This document shows positions 1-6,914 of a DNA stretch of 24,494 nucleotides, in pieces. The notes under the pieces were generated by a model, which saw only the letters and a list, made by a program, of their open reading frames with translations, was not told the DNA's origin and made no database searches. A program made the translations under genes and the position numbers. Each line of letters opens with the position of its first letter. The stretch's first letter is position 1. The DNA is from Gammaproteobacteria bacterium UBA2810 (GTDB lineage: Bacteria; Pseudomonadota; Gammaproteobacteria; Enterobacterales; Succinivibrionaceae): assembly GCA_002351705.1 (NCBI GenBank), contig DEHC01000011.1:1-24494 (forward strand). The letters run 5' to 3'.

Positions 1-10
1 TTCAGCCAAA

Positions 11-27
11 ATAGGGGTATGCCCTAT
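11..27. repeat. Short inverted repeat at window start
   Basis: ATAGGG and CCCTAT form 6-bp arms around a 5-nt loop. No T tract follows on either strand. It may be the end structure of a gene lying to the left of the window. Function is unknown. Confidence 0.3.
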
Positions 28-50
28 ACTTCAGTGCGGGCATCATCATG

Positions 51-68
51 ATGTTCCACGTGGAACAT
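51..68. promoter_or_regulatory. parS-like centromere site (ParB binding palindrome)
   Basis: The sequence ATGTTCCACGTGGAACAT is a perfect 18-bp palindrome. Its 16-bp core TGTTCCACGTGGAACA fits the bacterial chromosomal parS pattern TGTTNCACGTGNAACA, including the invariant CACGTG centre and GTT/AAC arms; the C/G variant is the form known from Pseudomonas-type parS. ParB binds such sites, which usually cluster around the replication origin. I found no second full copy in the window. The palindrome and the match are seen directly; ParB binding is inferred from the family consensus. Confidence 0.75.
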
Positions 69-106
69 TGCTCAGCGGCTGGTGCTCACTGTCCTTTCCG
101 GCATTT

Positions 107-116
107 TGGAACATTG
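107..116 (+). repeat. Repeat of the parS right arm
   Basis: TGGAACATTG at 107-116 exactly repeats 61-70, the right half of the parS-like palindrome plus three flanking bases. It lacks the left arm, so it is at most a half-site. Half-sites are not expected to load ParB alone. Confidence 0.4.
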
Positions 117-154
117 ATTTCATTTTGATGTTTTTTTTCTTAATTCACTTCCTG

Positions 155-160
155 TATATT
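155..160 (+). promoter_or_regulatory. Possible -10 of the gppA promoter
   Basis: TATATT lies 54 bp before the gppA start, after a run of eight T. No good -35 sits at 17 bp (the hexamer there is TTTTTT). The rest of the 213-bp leading stretch holds only the parS-like site and its half repeat. Confidence 0.3.
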
Positions 161-213
161 AAGCGGCATGGCGTTTGTGAGTTATCATCGGCAGAGGATC
201 CGGAGGTAGTGTT

Positions 214-1731
214 ATGGAACAGAGTCCGCTATATGCAGCAGTAGATCTTGGCTCCAACAGCTTTCACCTGCTGATCGTCCGCAAGGTTGCAGGTCAGGTC
301 AGGATTGTCTCGAGGGTAAAGCGCAAGGTCCGCCTCGCCTCCGGCTTGGACAGCAATAACAACCTGAGCGATGAGGCGATAAAGCGCGGACTCGACTGCA
401 TCAGGCTCTTTGCCGAGCAGCTGCAGGACGTTGCCGCCGAGAATGTCAGGATAGTCGGGACGGCAACGCTGCGCCTCGCGGCCAACAGGGACTATTTCGT
501 GGAGCAGGCCGAGAGGATCCTCAGACACAGGGTGGAGGTCATCAGCGGCAAGCGCGAGGCCTCGCTCATCTATCTCGGGGTTTCCGTAACGTCAAGCGGC
601 ACGGGCTCCAGGCTCGTGATTGATATAGGCGGCGCTTCAACTGAGATTGTCCTCGGGCACGGCTATGACGTCTCGGTGGTCAACTCTCTCCCCATGGGCT
701 GCGTCCTCTGGCAGGGCAGGTATTTCAGTGACGGCATCGTGGACAGCGAAAGGTTTTCCCGTGCCGTCTCGGCTGCCGAGGACGTCGTCAAATCCGTTGC
801 CGGGCAGTACAAAGGCTATTCCTGGGAGCTCTGCTCCGGAGCATCCGGCACCATACAGGCCCTCCAGGAAATCATCATCGCGGGCGGCGGGGTGAGTGAG
901 GAGATCACGCTTGATCTCCTCACGAAGCTCACAGAGAGGTGCATAAAGGCCGGCTCCATCTCCAATATCGACATCCCCGGACTGGTTCCGGAGAGAAGGC
1001 AGGTGTTCCTCTCCGGGCTCTCCATCCTCACGGCGCTCTTCAGGGTGCTCGGCATCAGGAGCATGATCCTCTCGGGCGGGGCGCTCCGCGAGGGGCTCAT
1101 TGCCGAGATGGTCGGCTTCGAGCAGAGGGTTGACGCCAGGGTCAGGACGGTGAGGAGCCTCATCGAGCGCTACCAGCTTGACTCCGCGCAGTCAGAGAGG
1201 GTCAGGACAGTTGCCCTCAGCATCTATGACGCAGTGAAGGACGAGTGGAAGTTCGGCCCTCCTGCCGGCAGGGCCATGCTCAAGTGGGCGGCCGTCCTCT
1301 ATGAGATCGGGCTCTGCATCGAGTACAAGAGGGCGCCGCAGCATGCCTGGTACATCATCAACAACATAGACATGCCGGGATTCACCGTACCGCAGAAGCA
1401 GCTTCTCTCAGCGCTCCTCTACAACGAAAGGGACAGCTTCCATCTCGATGTACTCGAGAAGCAGAGCGCCGTTTCATTCTCCGAGGCCTGCCGCCTCGCG
1501 AGGATCCTCCGGATCTCCATCATCATGTGCATGCGCCGCTCTGACGGCACGCTGCCTGACATCAAGGCCTCCGCCTCAGGAGACTCGCTTGACATCAGGC
1601 TCCCGGGGAGCTGGCTCTCCGAGCATTACCTCCGCTCCACCGAACTGGAGCATGAGGCGGAGCTGCAGACCTCAATGGGCTGGCCGACTGTCATCTGCGA
1701 TGATCAGTACGGCTCTGCACCGGCTCTGTAG
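214..1731 (+). CDS. gppA: Ppx/GppA-family phosphatase, GppA type
   Basis: A 505-residue protein of the exopolyphosphatase/guanosine pentaphosphatase family (ASKHA fold). GppA converts pppGpp to ppGpp in the stringent response and can also act on polyphosphate. The N-terminus has the phosphate-1 motif AAVDLGSNSFHLLIV (residues 8-22). A second nucleotide motif, VIDIGGASTEIVLG, lies near residue 140, and the W-x-L-C-SGASGTIQALQEI stretch near 205-222 is typical of GppA. The length is close to the E. coli protein (about 494 residues), including the C-terminal HD-like half. The ATG is preceded by GGAGG at 202-206 with 7-nt spacing, which fixes the start. The 3' end overlaps the convergent glycerate kinase gene by 28 bp. 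GppA is preferred over Ppx because the N-terminal half follows GppA closely; substrate preference is not proven by sequence. Confidence 0.93.
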   Translation: MEQSPLYAAVDLGSNSFHLLIVRKVAGQVRIVSRVKRKVRLASGLDSNNNLSDEAIKRGLDCIRLFAEQLQDVAAENVRIVGTATLRLAANRDYFVEQAERILRHRVEVISGKREASLIYLGVSVTSSGTGSRLVIDIGGASTEIVLGHGYDVSVVNSLPMGCVLWQGRYFSDGIVDSERFSRAVSAAEDVVKSVAGQYKGYSWELCSGASGTIQALQEIIIAGGGVSEEITLDLLTKLTERCIKAGSISNIDIPGLVPERRQVFLSGLSILTALFRVLGIRSMILSGGALREGLIAEMVGFEQRVDARVRTVRSLIERYQLDSAQSERVRTVALSIYDAVKDEWKFGPPAGRAMLKWAAVLYEIGLCIEYKRAPQHAWYIINNIDMPGFTVPQKQLLSALLYNERDSFHLDVLEKQSAVSFSEACRLARILRISIIMCMRRSDGTLPDIKASASGDSLDIRLPGSWLSEHYLRSTELEHEAELQTSMGWPTVICDDQYGSAPAL

Positions 1732-2867
1732 AGGGCGGCGCAGAACGTCCTCGCGATCATGAACGCCGCCGTTTCGGCGTCATGCTCCGTGAGCGCGGGA
1801 TCCATAGCCTGCTCCTGTGTCAGTGCCGTACGGTGGACAGGGAACACGGATGTCAGCATGGTGTCACCGATGCTCTCCTCCTCTATGCATGAGCGCCCCG
1901 CGATCGCTATCGCGGGGACGCCGAGGGCAGATGCCCTGCGCGCGACGCCGTAAGGAACTTTCCCGAGAGAGGTGCTCCTGTCGACCGATCCCTCGCCCGT
2001 TATCACGAAGTCGCAGAGCGCAGCAGTCCGGTCAAAGTCAGCGGCGTCAAGGATCAGATCTATGCCTGATCTGAGCTCAGCGCCGAGCGTGAGGAGAGCG
2101 AAGCCGAGCCCTCCCGCGGCGCCGGCGCCAGGACTTTCCCTCATGTCATTGCCGGCTGCCTCTGAGATGACATCCGCAATATGTCCTGACGCCACGTCAA
2201 GCTTTGCGAGATCCTCTTCCTTTGCTCCTTTCTGTCCGGCGAAGACCATGGCAGCGCCGTTTTCTCCGAGCAGCGGGTTCATCACGTCAGATGCCGCGGT
2301 TATGGATACCTTTTCCGCAAAGCGGAGCGGTTCGCTGAGATCCGCCTTCACTATGCTCATGAAGTTCTCAGGAACAGGAACTGTCTCATTCCCGTTCATG
2401 TCATAGAACCTGCCGCCGAGGGAGTGGAGGAATCCAGACCCGGCGTCGCTCGTCGCGCTGCCGCCTATGCCGATGGTTATCCGGTCAGCGCCTGCCGCCG
2501 CGGCCGCGAGACAGAGATCGCCGGTGCCTTCCGTCGAGAGCTTCCAGGGATTCCTGTTTTCCCTCGGGACCAGGGTGAGGCCTGATGCTGAGGCCATCTC
2601 AAGCACCGCGCTTTTCCCGGAGAGCCCGAACTCCGCTTCAATAGTCTTTCCTTCGGGATCCCTGACCTTTGCGGAAACGGCATCCGCCCTGAGGAGCTTC
2701 CTGAGGACTGCTGACGTTCCCTCGCCGCCGTCCGCCACCGGTATCACGCGTACCGAGGCCCCGGCACAGGCTTTCATTATGCCCCTCGCCGCGGCGAGGC
2801 CGAGTGTCTCAGAGTCCAGGGAGCCCTTGAATGAGTCAATCGCCACGGCAGCCCTTAATGTTCTCAT
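1704..2867 (-). CDS. glxK: Glycerate 2-kinase (GlxK/GarK family)
   Basis: A 387-residue kinase of the Gly_kinase family, which phosphorylates D-glycerate to 2-phosphoglycerate and feeds glycolysis. Family motifs are clear: AVAIDSFKGSL at residues 7-17, VIPVADGGEGT at about 41-51, IGIGGSATSDAGSG in the middle, GAAGGLGFALL, and VITGEGSVDRSTSLGKVP near the C-terminus. Length matches E. coli GlxK (about 381). The frame stays open to 3233, but ATG at 2867 is chosen because GGAGG (2876-2880 on the opposite strand) lies 8 nt upstream and the family N-terminus begins there. The longer version would run into rpoZ. The gene is divergent from rpoZ, and its 3' end overlaps gppA. No glyoxylate or galactarate pathway genes are nearby, so which paralogue (GlxK or GarK) it matches cannot be decided. 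Confidence 0.9.
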   Translation of the reverse strand: MRTLRAAVAIDSFKGSLDSETLGLAAARGIMKACAGASVRVIPVADGGEGTSAVLRKLLRADAVSAKVRDPEGKTIEAEFGLSGKSAVLEMASASGLTLVPRENRNPWKLSTEGTGDLCLAAAAAGADRITIGIGGSATSDAGSGFLHSLGGRFYDMNGNETVPVPENFMSIVKADLSEPLRFAEKVSITAASDVMNPLLGENGAAMVFAGQKGAKEEDLAKLDVASGHIADVISEAAGNDMRESPGAGAAGGLGFALLTLGAELRSGIDLILDAADFDRTAALCDFVITGEGSVDRSTSLGKVPYGVARRASALGVPAIAIAGRSCIEEESIGDTMLTSVFPVHRTALTQEQAMDPALTEHDAETAAFMIARTFCAALYRAGAEPY

Positions 2868-2965
2868 GCGCTTTTCCTCCGTGATCCCGCTCCGGTTTCT
2901 GTGTCTGGCATACGCAGGCAGGCACATCTGCCGCCGGAAATTAGATGATGATCTGATTTTGATGA

Positions 2966-2976
2966 TATGATAAAAT
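2966..2976 (+). promoter_or_regulatory. Candidate rpoZ promoter (extended -10)
   Basis: TGATAAAAT at 2968-2976 forms a TGn-TAAAAT extended -10, with an overlapping TATGAT at 2966-2971. It sits 30 bp before the rpoZ start in the 138-bp divergent intergenic region. No good -35 is visible, which an extended -10 tolerates. Confidence 0.45.
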
Positions 2977-3005
2977 TGCGTTTCGTTTTCCGAAGGAGTG
3001 TATAA

Positions 3006-3380
3006 ATGGCACGTGTAACTGTTGAAGACGCCGTATCGAAGGTAGGAAACCGTTTTGACCTTATTCTCATGGCTACCCGCCGTGCGCGTCAGCTTGCCAT
3101 GCTTAACTGCAAGGCCCTTGTGCCTGATGAAAACGACAAGCCCACCGTTATTGCCCTCAGGGAGATTGAGGAGGAAGGAACCGGTCTCAACGAGGTCATG
3201 GACAAGGTTGATGAGATGGAGAAGCTCGATCACCAGCAGTCAGCGCTGCAGGCAAGGGATCTCGAGACCCGTGACGATGATATCGCGAGCGAGACCGGTG
3301 ACTACACCACCGACGACGAGGACGTCAGGGCAGGCGGCCTCAGCGATGTGAGCGATTTCCCTTCTTCTGACGACGAGTAA
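3006..3380 (+). CDS. rpoZ: RNA polymerase omega subunit
   Basis: Omega helps assemble and stabilise RNA polymerase by clamping the beta' subunit; in E. coli it contributes to ppGpp binding. Residues 1-55 follow E. coli omega closely: MARVTVEDAVSKVGNRFDL, then ATRRARQL and DKPTVIALREIEEEG. AAGGAG at 2993-2998 gives 7-nt spacing to the ATG. The protein is 124 residues against 91 in E. coli; the extra C-terminal part is acidic and rich in Asp, Ser and Glu, ending SDFPSSDDE. In E. coli, gmk lies just upstream of rpoZ and spoT just downstream. Here gmk is convergent with rpoZ and no spoT is present, so rpoZ is a single-gene unit ending at the terminator at 3421. Confidence 0.96.
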   Translation: MARVTVEDAVSKVGNRFDLILMATRRARQLAMLNCKALVPDENDKPTVIALREIEEEGTGLNEVMDKVDEMEKLDHQQSALQARDLETRDDDIASETGDYTTDDEDVRAGGLSDVSDFPSSDDE

Positions 3381-3420
3381 GGCAGCAGGCGGCCACCGGC
3401 CGTTCTGCCATGTAATAATG

Positions 3421-3456
3421 AATCCCGGATCCGTGAGGATCCGGGATTGCTTTTTT
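3421..3456 (+). terminator. Intrinsic terminator of rpoZ
   Basis: A perfect 12-bp stem (3421-3432 with 3437-3448, loop GTGA) is followed by GC and six T at 3451-3456. It lies 40 bp after the rpoZ stop. It has no T tract in the gmk direction. Confidence 0.9.
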
Positions 3457-3469
3457 CAGGCTGCAATGT

Positions 3470-3486
3470 GCCGGCCACGGGCCGGC
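3470..3486 (-). terminator. GC hairpin after gmk
   Basis: GCCGGCC and GGCCGGC form a 7-bp stem with loop ACG, 5 bp beyond the gmk stop codon. No T run follows in the gmk direction, so it is at best a weak or factor-dependent terminator or a 3' stabilising hairpin. Confidence 0.35.
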
Positions 3487-3491
3487 CGCTG

Positions 3492-4130
3492 CTACGCCGC
3501 GCTTTCGTCCAGCAGCTTCTTCAGTGTCTCGGAGCTGATGATTTCCTGGCAGGAGAGCTTCTGCTGCTCGGCGAGCACGATTGAGTGAAGCTTCTCGAGG
3601 GAGTTCTCGAACACATCATTGACTATGACATAGTCATACTCGCTGTAGTGGACCATCTCTGAGACAGCTTTCTTCATCCTGCCCCTGATTACCTCGTCGC
3701 TGTCCTGCGCGCGGTTGCGGAGGCGTCTTTCGAGCTCCTCGAGGCTCGGAGGAAGGATGAATACCGATCTTGCCTCGGGGAAGAGCTTCCTGATCTGCCT
3801 TGCGCCCTGCCAGTCGATGTCAAGGAACACGTCGGTCCCCTTCTCGAGGAACTTGAAGATGTTCTCCCTTGAGGTGCCGTAATAGTGATCGAACACCCTG
3901 GCCCACTCGAAGAAGGCGTCCCTCTTGATCATCTGCTCGAACTCCTCGTTCGAGACAAAATGATAGTGGACGCCGTTGACCTCGCCCGGCCTCATGGCGC
4001 GGGTGGTATGGGAGACAGATACAGTCATCGGGTGCACTGCCGAGTACTGTTTTATGAGGGCCGCGATCAGGCTTGACTTGCCTGCGCCGCTCGGTGATGA
4101 AACTATGAACAGGTTGGCGGGAAACTGCAT
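3492..4130 (-). CDS. gmk: Guanylate kinase
   Basis: Transfers phosphate from ATP to GMP to give GDP, an essential step of guanine nucleotide synthesis in the cytoplasm. The 212-residue protein has the P-loop SSPSGAGKSS (residues 11-20), the GMP-binding HTTRAMRPGEVNGVHYHF stretch around 41-58, the YYGTSRE motif, DIDWQGARQI (Walker-B-like region), and the RLRNRAQDSDEVIRGRM lid region. Length and N-terminus match E. coli Gmk. No clear Shine-Dalgarno sequence precedes the ATG, but no other start fits the P-loop position. The gene follows yicC in the same direction after a 155-bp gap; yicC/gmk neighbourhood is common in bacteria (yloC-gmk-rpoZ in Bacillus), whereas rpoZ is here on the opposite strand. 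Confidence 0.96.
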   Translation of the reverse strand: MQFPANLFIVSSPSGAGKSSLIAALIKQYSAVHPMTVSVSHTTRAMRPGEVNGVHYHFVSNEEFEQMIKRDAFFEWARVFDHYYGTSRENIFKFLEKGTDVFLDIDWQGARQIRKLFPEARSVFILPPSLEELERRLRNRAQDSDEVIRGRMKKAVSEMVHYSEYDYVIVNDVFENSLEKLHSIVLAEQQKLSCQEIISSETLKKLLDESAA

Positions 4131-4238
4131 TGTCTGTTAAGCCGGAGATGCCGGCTATCCTCCTTTGCTTGAGCGGAGACCTGACAGGTCCGGGACACTC
4201 GGTCCGGAGCGCTGATGCCGGTGTCCGGTTTTTGGACA

Positions 4239-4265
4239 GCTGTCCGCGCCGGCGGCGCAGACAGC
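4239..4265. repeat. Strong hairpin between yicC and gmk
   Basis: GCTGTCCGCGCC and GGCGCAGACAGC pair over 12 positions with one C·A mismatch around a GGC loop. On the minus strand it lies in the leader of gmk, 20 bp after the yicC stop. No T tract follows, so a processing or stability role is as likely as termination. Nearby 4177-4237 is also rich in GTCC/GGAC repeats. Confidence 0.45.
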
Positions 4266-4285
4266 CTATTTTAACTGAAACGGGG

Positions 4286-5155
4286 CTATTCTATGTTCTG
4301 GATCTGCTCTCTCATCTGCTCGATGAGGACCTTGATCTCGACAGCTGAGTCAGTAACATCGACATTGACTGACTTTGAGGCAAGCGTGTTCGACTCGCGG
4401 TTGAACTCCTGCATCATGAAGTCGAGGCGCCTGCCGACAACCCCTCCTTTTTCCAGGATGTCACCGGTCTCGGAGATGTGAGCGGTCAGCCGGTCAAGCT
4501 CCTCGGCGACGTCGATTCTCTGAGCGGTAAGGATGAGCTCCTGCTCGAGCCTGCTCTTGTCTATCTCGACGCCTGCGGAGAGTACCGCATCCTTCATGCG
4601 GTTCTTCTCCCAGGCGACAATCCTCGGAAGCTGCTGCCTGACCTTCTGGATTTCCGCGCTGATATCCCTCATCTTGCCGGTGAGGATGTTCTTGATCTTC
4701 TCCCCTTCCCTCGCGCGGAAGGCGATGAGCTCGGAGAGAGTTTCCCTGAGGGAGTCGCGGAGCGCCTTCTCGAGCTCCGTCCCGGAGTAGGAGTGCTTGA
4801 TTGCGACGCCTGGCCACGAGAGGACCTGCATCGGATCGACCGTTCCGGGATGCGCGGACATGGAGACAATCTCATCCGCCTTCCTCACGACCTCGGCGGC
4901 AAGCTCGCGGTTGATCTCTATTACGGAGATTTCCTCCCTCGGAACGAATGACAGGGAGCATTCCACCTTTCCCCTGCTGAGCGCTGATCTCACCGTCTCG
5001 TCGGCGAGGTGCCAGAAGCTTTCCATTCCGGGAGGCATGGAGACGGTCACATCAAGAAATCTGTGGTTCACCGACTTCACCGTCCAGCCGATCCGGCCGA
5101 ACCTGGAGTCGGTATTACTGCAGGCGTAGCCTGTCATGCTTAAAATTGCAGCCAT
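4286..5155 (-). CDS. yicC: YicC/YloC family endoribonuclease
   Basis: A 289-residue YicC-family protein, close in length to E. coli YicC (287). Members have been shown to be endoribonucleases; E. coli YicC affects decay of the sRNA RyhB. The N-terminal domain carries the family hallmarks: SMTGYA at 6-11, VKSVNHRFLD, and LSRGKVEC. The C-terminal DUF1732 part ends with GGVVGRRLDFMMQEFNRE, SNTLASKS and EIKVLIEQMREQIQNIE. The frame continues upstream to 5230, but ATG at 5155 places SMTGYA five residues from the start, as in relatives. No good ribosome binding site is visible for either start. It lies upstream of gmk in the same direction. Confidence 0.9.
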   Translation of the reverse strand: MAAILSMTGYACSNTDSRFGRIGWTVKSVNHRFLDVTVSMPPGMESFWHLADETVRSALSRGKVECSLSFVPREEISVIEINRELAAEVVRKADEIVSMSAHPGTVDPMQVLSWPGVAIKHSYSGTELEKALRDSLRETLSELIAFRAREGEKIKNILTGKMRDISAEIQKVRQQLPRIVAWEKNRMKDAVLSAGVEIDKSRLEQELILTAQRIDVAEELDRLTAHISETGDILEKGGVVGRRLDFMMQEFNRESNTLASKSVNVDVTDSAVEIKVLIEQMREQIQNIE

Positions 5156-5326
5156 TGTATCTGTCGGCAGGGCCTCAGATGGGGCTTCCCGCCGCGCTTT
5201 CCTTCTCTCAAAATCATGGCGGTGCGGCATCAGGGAGCTGCTGTCTGTTTCCGCGCATGCTGCTGAATTGTAACCGCCTGATTAAGACTGTTCAACCTTA
5301 TGCCGCGGCAGGGCGATCCTTTCCCC

Positions 5327-5350
5327 TTGAATTACGTGATTTTGTAAAAT
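5327..5350 (+). promoter_or_regulatory. Tentative pyrE promoter region
   Basis: TAAAAT at 5345-5350 could be a -10. TTGAAT at 5327-5332 is only 12 bp away, so it cannot serve as a normal -35, and TTCCCC at 18 bp is poor. The remainder of 5156-5404 shows no attenuator hairpin with a T tract. Confidence 0.25.
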
Positions 5351-5404
5351 GATGCAGTTTCATTTTGCGGGACTCCGCTCTGCCGGATCCCGATGGAGAG
5401 CACT

Positions 5405-6058
5405 GTGAAGGAATATCAGAAGAATTTTATCGCCCACGCCATTTCCCGCGGAGTCCTCAGGTTCGGTGAGTTCACCCTGAAGTCAGGCCGGAAGAGCCCG
5501 TACTTTTTCAACGCCGGGCTTTTCTGCACCGGGCGTGATCTCGCGCTTCTCGGACGCTATTACGCCGAGGCGATAAAGGAGAGCGGGATTTCCTATGACG
5601 TTCTCTTCGGACCAGCCTACAAGGGCATTCCCATTGTCTCGGCTGCGGCTGTCGAGCTCTCCGACCGCTTTGACACCGACTCTCCCTGGTGCTGCAACAG
5701 GAAGGAGGCGAAGGATCACGGCGAGGGCGGCAATATTGTCGGGTCGCCCCTGAAGGGAAAGGTCCTTCTGGTCGACGATGTCATTACCGCGGGAACCGCC
5801 ATCAGGGAGTCGATGGAGATAATCCGGAAGAACGGGGCGGAGCTTGCCGGCGTGATTGTGGCCCTTGACCGTGAGGAGAAGGGACGCGGCGAGCTCTCCG
5901 CCATACAGGAGGTCGAGAGGGATTTCGGCGTCAGGGTCAGCGCGATAGTCGGCTTCGGCGACATCATCGAGTATGTGAGGGAGAACAGTCTTCTCGATGA
6001 CGCACTCTACCAGAAGGTCCTCGCGTACCGCAGCGCCTACGGCATTTCGGGAAGCTGA
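5405..6058 (+). CDS. pyrE: Orotate phosphoribosyltransferase
   Basis: PyrE joins orotate and PRPP to make OMP, the fifth step of de novo pyrimidine synthesis. The protein carries FGEFTLKSGRKSPYFFN, LFGPAYKGIPI, NRKEAKDHGEGG (catalytic loop) and the PRPP motif VLLVDDVITAGTA at residues 120-132. I choose the GTG at 5405. It gives a 217-residue protein beginning MKEYQKNF, matching MKPYQRQF of E. coli PyrE (213 residues), and it has GGAG at 5395-5398 with 6-nt spacing. The in-frame ATG at 5393 would add four residues and has no ribosome binding site; that ATG itself overlaps the GTG's ribosome binding site. The gene stands alone, divergent from yicC, without the rph neighbour and attenuator known in E. 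coli. Confidence 0.95.
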   Translation: MKEYQKNFIAHAISRGVLRFGEFTLKSGRKSPYFFNAGLFCTGRDLALLGRYYAEAIKESGISYDVLFGPAYKGIPIVSAAAVELSDRFDTDSPWCCNRKEAKDHGEGGNIVGSPLKGKVLLVDDVITAGTAIRESMEIIRKNGAELAGVIVALDREEKGRGELSAIQEVERDFGVRVSAIVGFGDIIEYVRENSLLDDALYQKVLAYRSAYGISGS

Positions 6059-6092
6059 TCATTCACGCGGAGGCGCCGTGAGGCGCATGCAG

Positions 6093-6117
6093 AAACGGCC
6101 CGCATGCGGGCCGTTTT
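6093..6117 (+). terminator. Palindromic terminator after pyrE
   Basis: AAACGGCCCGCA and TGCGGGCCGTTT form a perfect 24-bp palindrome followed by one more T, 34 bp after the pyrE stop. The T tract is short (four T). Because it is symmetric it may also serve lexA transcripts from the other strand. Confidence 0.7.
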
Positions 6118-6127
6118 CCTAAGGCAG

Positions 6128-6147
6128 GAGGCCGCAGACGCGGCCTC
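6128..6147 (-). terminator. Hairpin between lexA and pyrE
   Basis: GAGGCCGC and GCGGCCTC form a perfect 8-bp stem with a 4-nt loop, 24 bp beyond the lexA stop. No T run follows directly. Together with the palindrome at 6093-6116 it probably forms the shared 3' boundary of the two convergent genes. Confidence 0.4.
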
Positions 6148-6171
6148 TCATGCACCGGCGGATGCCGGGTA

Positions 6172-6861
6172 TTAATTCCTTGACTTCATGTTGAGGGCAT
6201 TGGGCCTTACCAGGCCGACGAAGAGCCCGTCGATGGTGAACTTCTCCTTGTCGAGGTCAATTCTGATGTTCTCCATGTACCCGCAGGCCGGCTCGAGCCA
6301 TACGATATTGCCTTCCCTGTGGTAGCGCTTGATGGTGGCGGCGTCGTTGTTGATTCTGGCGATGATGATGTCGCCGTCCTTTGCCTCCTCGGTCTTGTTG
6401 ACGGCAATGAGGTCGCCCGGGAAGATTCCTGCGTCGGACATGCTGTAGCCGTCAACGCGCAGGAAGTAGTCAACATGGGAGTCGAATGCGTTCTGCGAGA
6501 AGGAGATGCTGCGATCCACGTTCTCCGGGGCGTCGGCCGGGTTGCCTGCCGTGACCTTTCCCATAATGCTGACGCGCTCGATCTTGAGCTCGGGGTTGAC
6601 CTGGTTGATGAGTATATTGCGTGCCTTGCCCGGGGTTGAGCTGATGACGCCGCTCTTCCTCAGCGCACGGAGATATCCTTCGACGGAGTTGGGCGACTTG
6701 TAGCCGAAATGGTGCTGGATCTCAGCCTGGGAGGGCGAGAAGCCGTTCTTTTCGGTGTAGTCCTGGATGAAGTTGAGCACTGCTTCCTGCTTCTTGGTCA
6801 GATGGTATGCGTCCTTCAGTCCGGGTACTTTTTTTGAGATGTCATCAGTCATATTCTGCAT
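6172..6861 (-). CDS. lexA: LexA SOS repressor
   Basis: LexA represses DNA-damage genes and cleaves itself when RecA filaments form. The N-terminal winged helix (about residues 21-83) has TKKQEAVLNFI and the recognition region YKSPNSVEGYLRALRKSGVI, equivalent to FRSPNAAEEHLKALARKGVI in E. coli. The S24 peptidase half carries the Ala105-Gly106 cleavage site in VTAGNP, Ser140 in DGYSMSD and Lys178 in ATIKRY. The A-to-S and S-to-K spacings (35 and 38) nearly match E. coli (35 and 37). The protein is 229 residues, with about 20 extra at the N-terminus. ATG at 6861 is chosen because AGGCGG lies 6 nt upstream; TTG 6864 and ATG 6852 are alternatives. A hairpin covers that ribosome binding site. Confidence 0.93.
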   Translation of the reverse strand: MQNMTDDISKKVPGLKDAYHLTKKQEAVLNFIQDYTEKNGFSPSQAEIQHHFGYKSPNSVEGYLRALRKSGVISSTPGKARNILINQVNPELKIERVSIMGKVTAGNPADAPENVDRSISFSQNAFDSHVDYFLRVDGYSMSDAGIFPGDLIAVNKTEEAKDGDIIIARINNDAATIKRYHREGNIVWLEPACGYMENIRIDLDKEKFTIDGLFVGLVRPNALNMKSRN

Positions 6862-6863
6862 CA

Positions 6864-6881
6864 AAACCGCCTGTGCGGTTT
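6864..6881 (-). promoter_or_regulatory. Hairpin over the lexA ribosome binding site
   Basis: AAACCGC and GCGGTTT form a perfect 7-bp stem with a 4-nt loop, ending 2 nt before the lexA start codon on the minus strand. The 3' arm contains the only Shine-Dalgarno-like sequence (AGGCGG), so folding would limit translation. This effect is inferred. Confidence 0.45.
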
Positions 6882-6914
6882 CTCCGTTAGTCAGCTCACC
6901 TGTAGGTATAAAAA

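Noticed and set aside
5156..5404. Pyrimidine-controlled attenuator before pyrE
   Set aside because: No rph-like leader gene and no hairpin with a T tract exist in this stretch.
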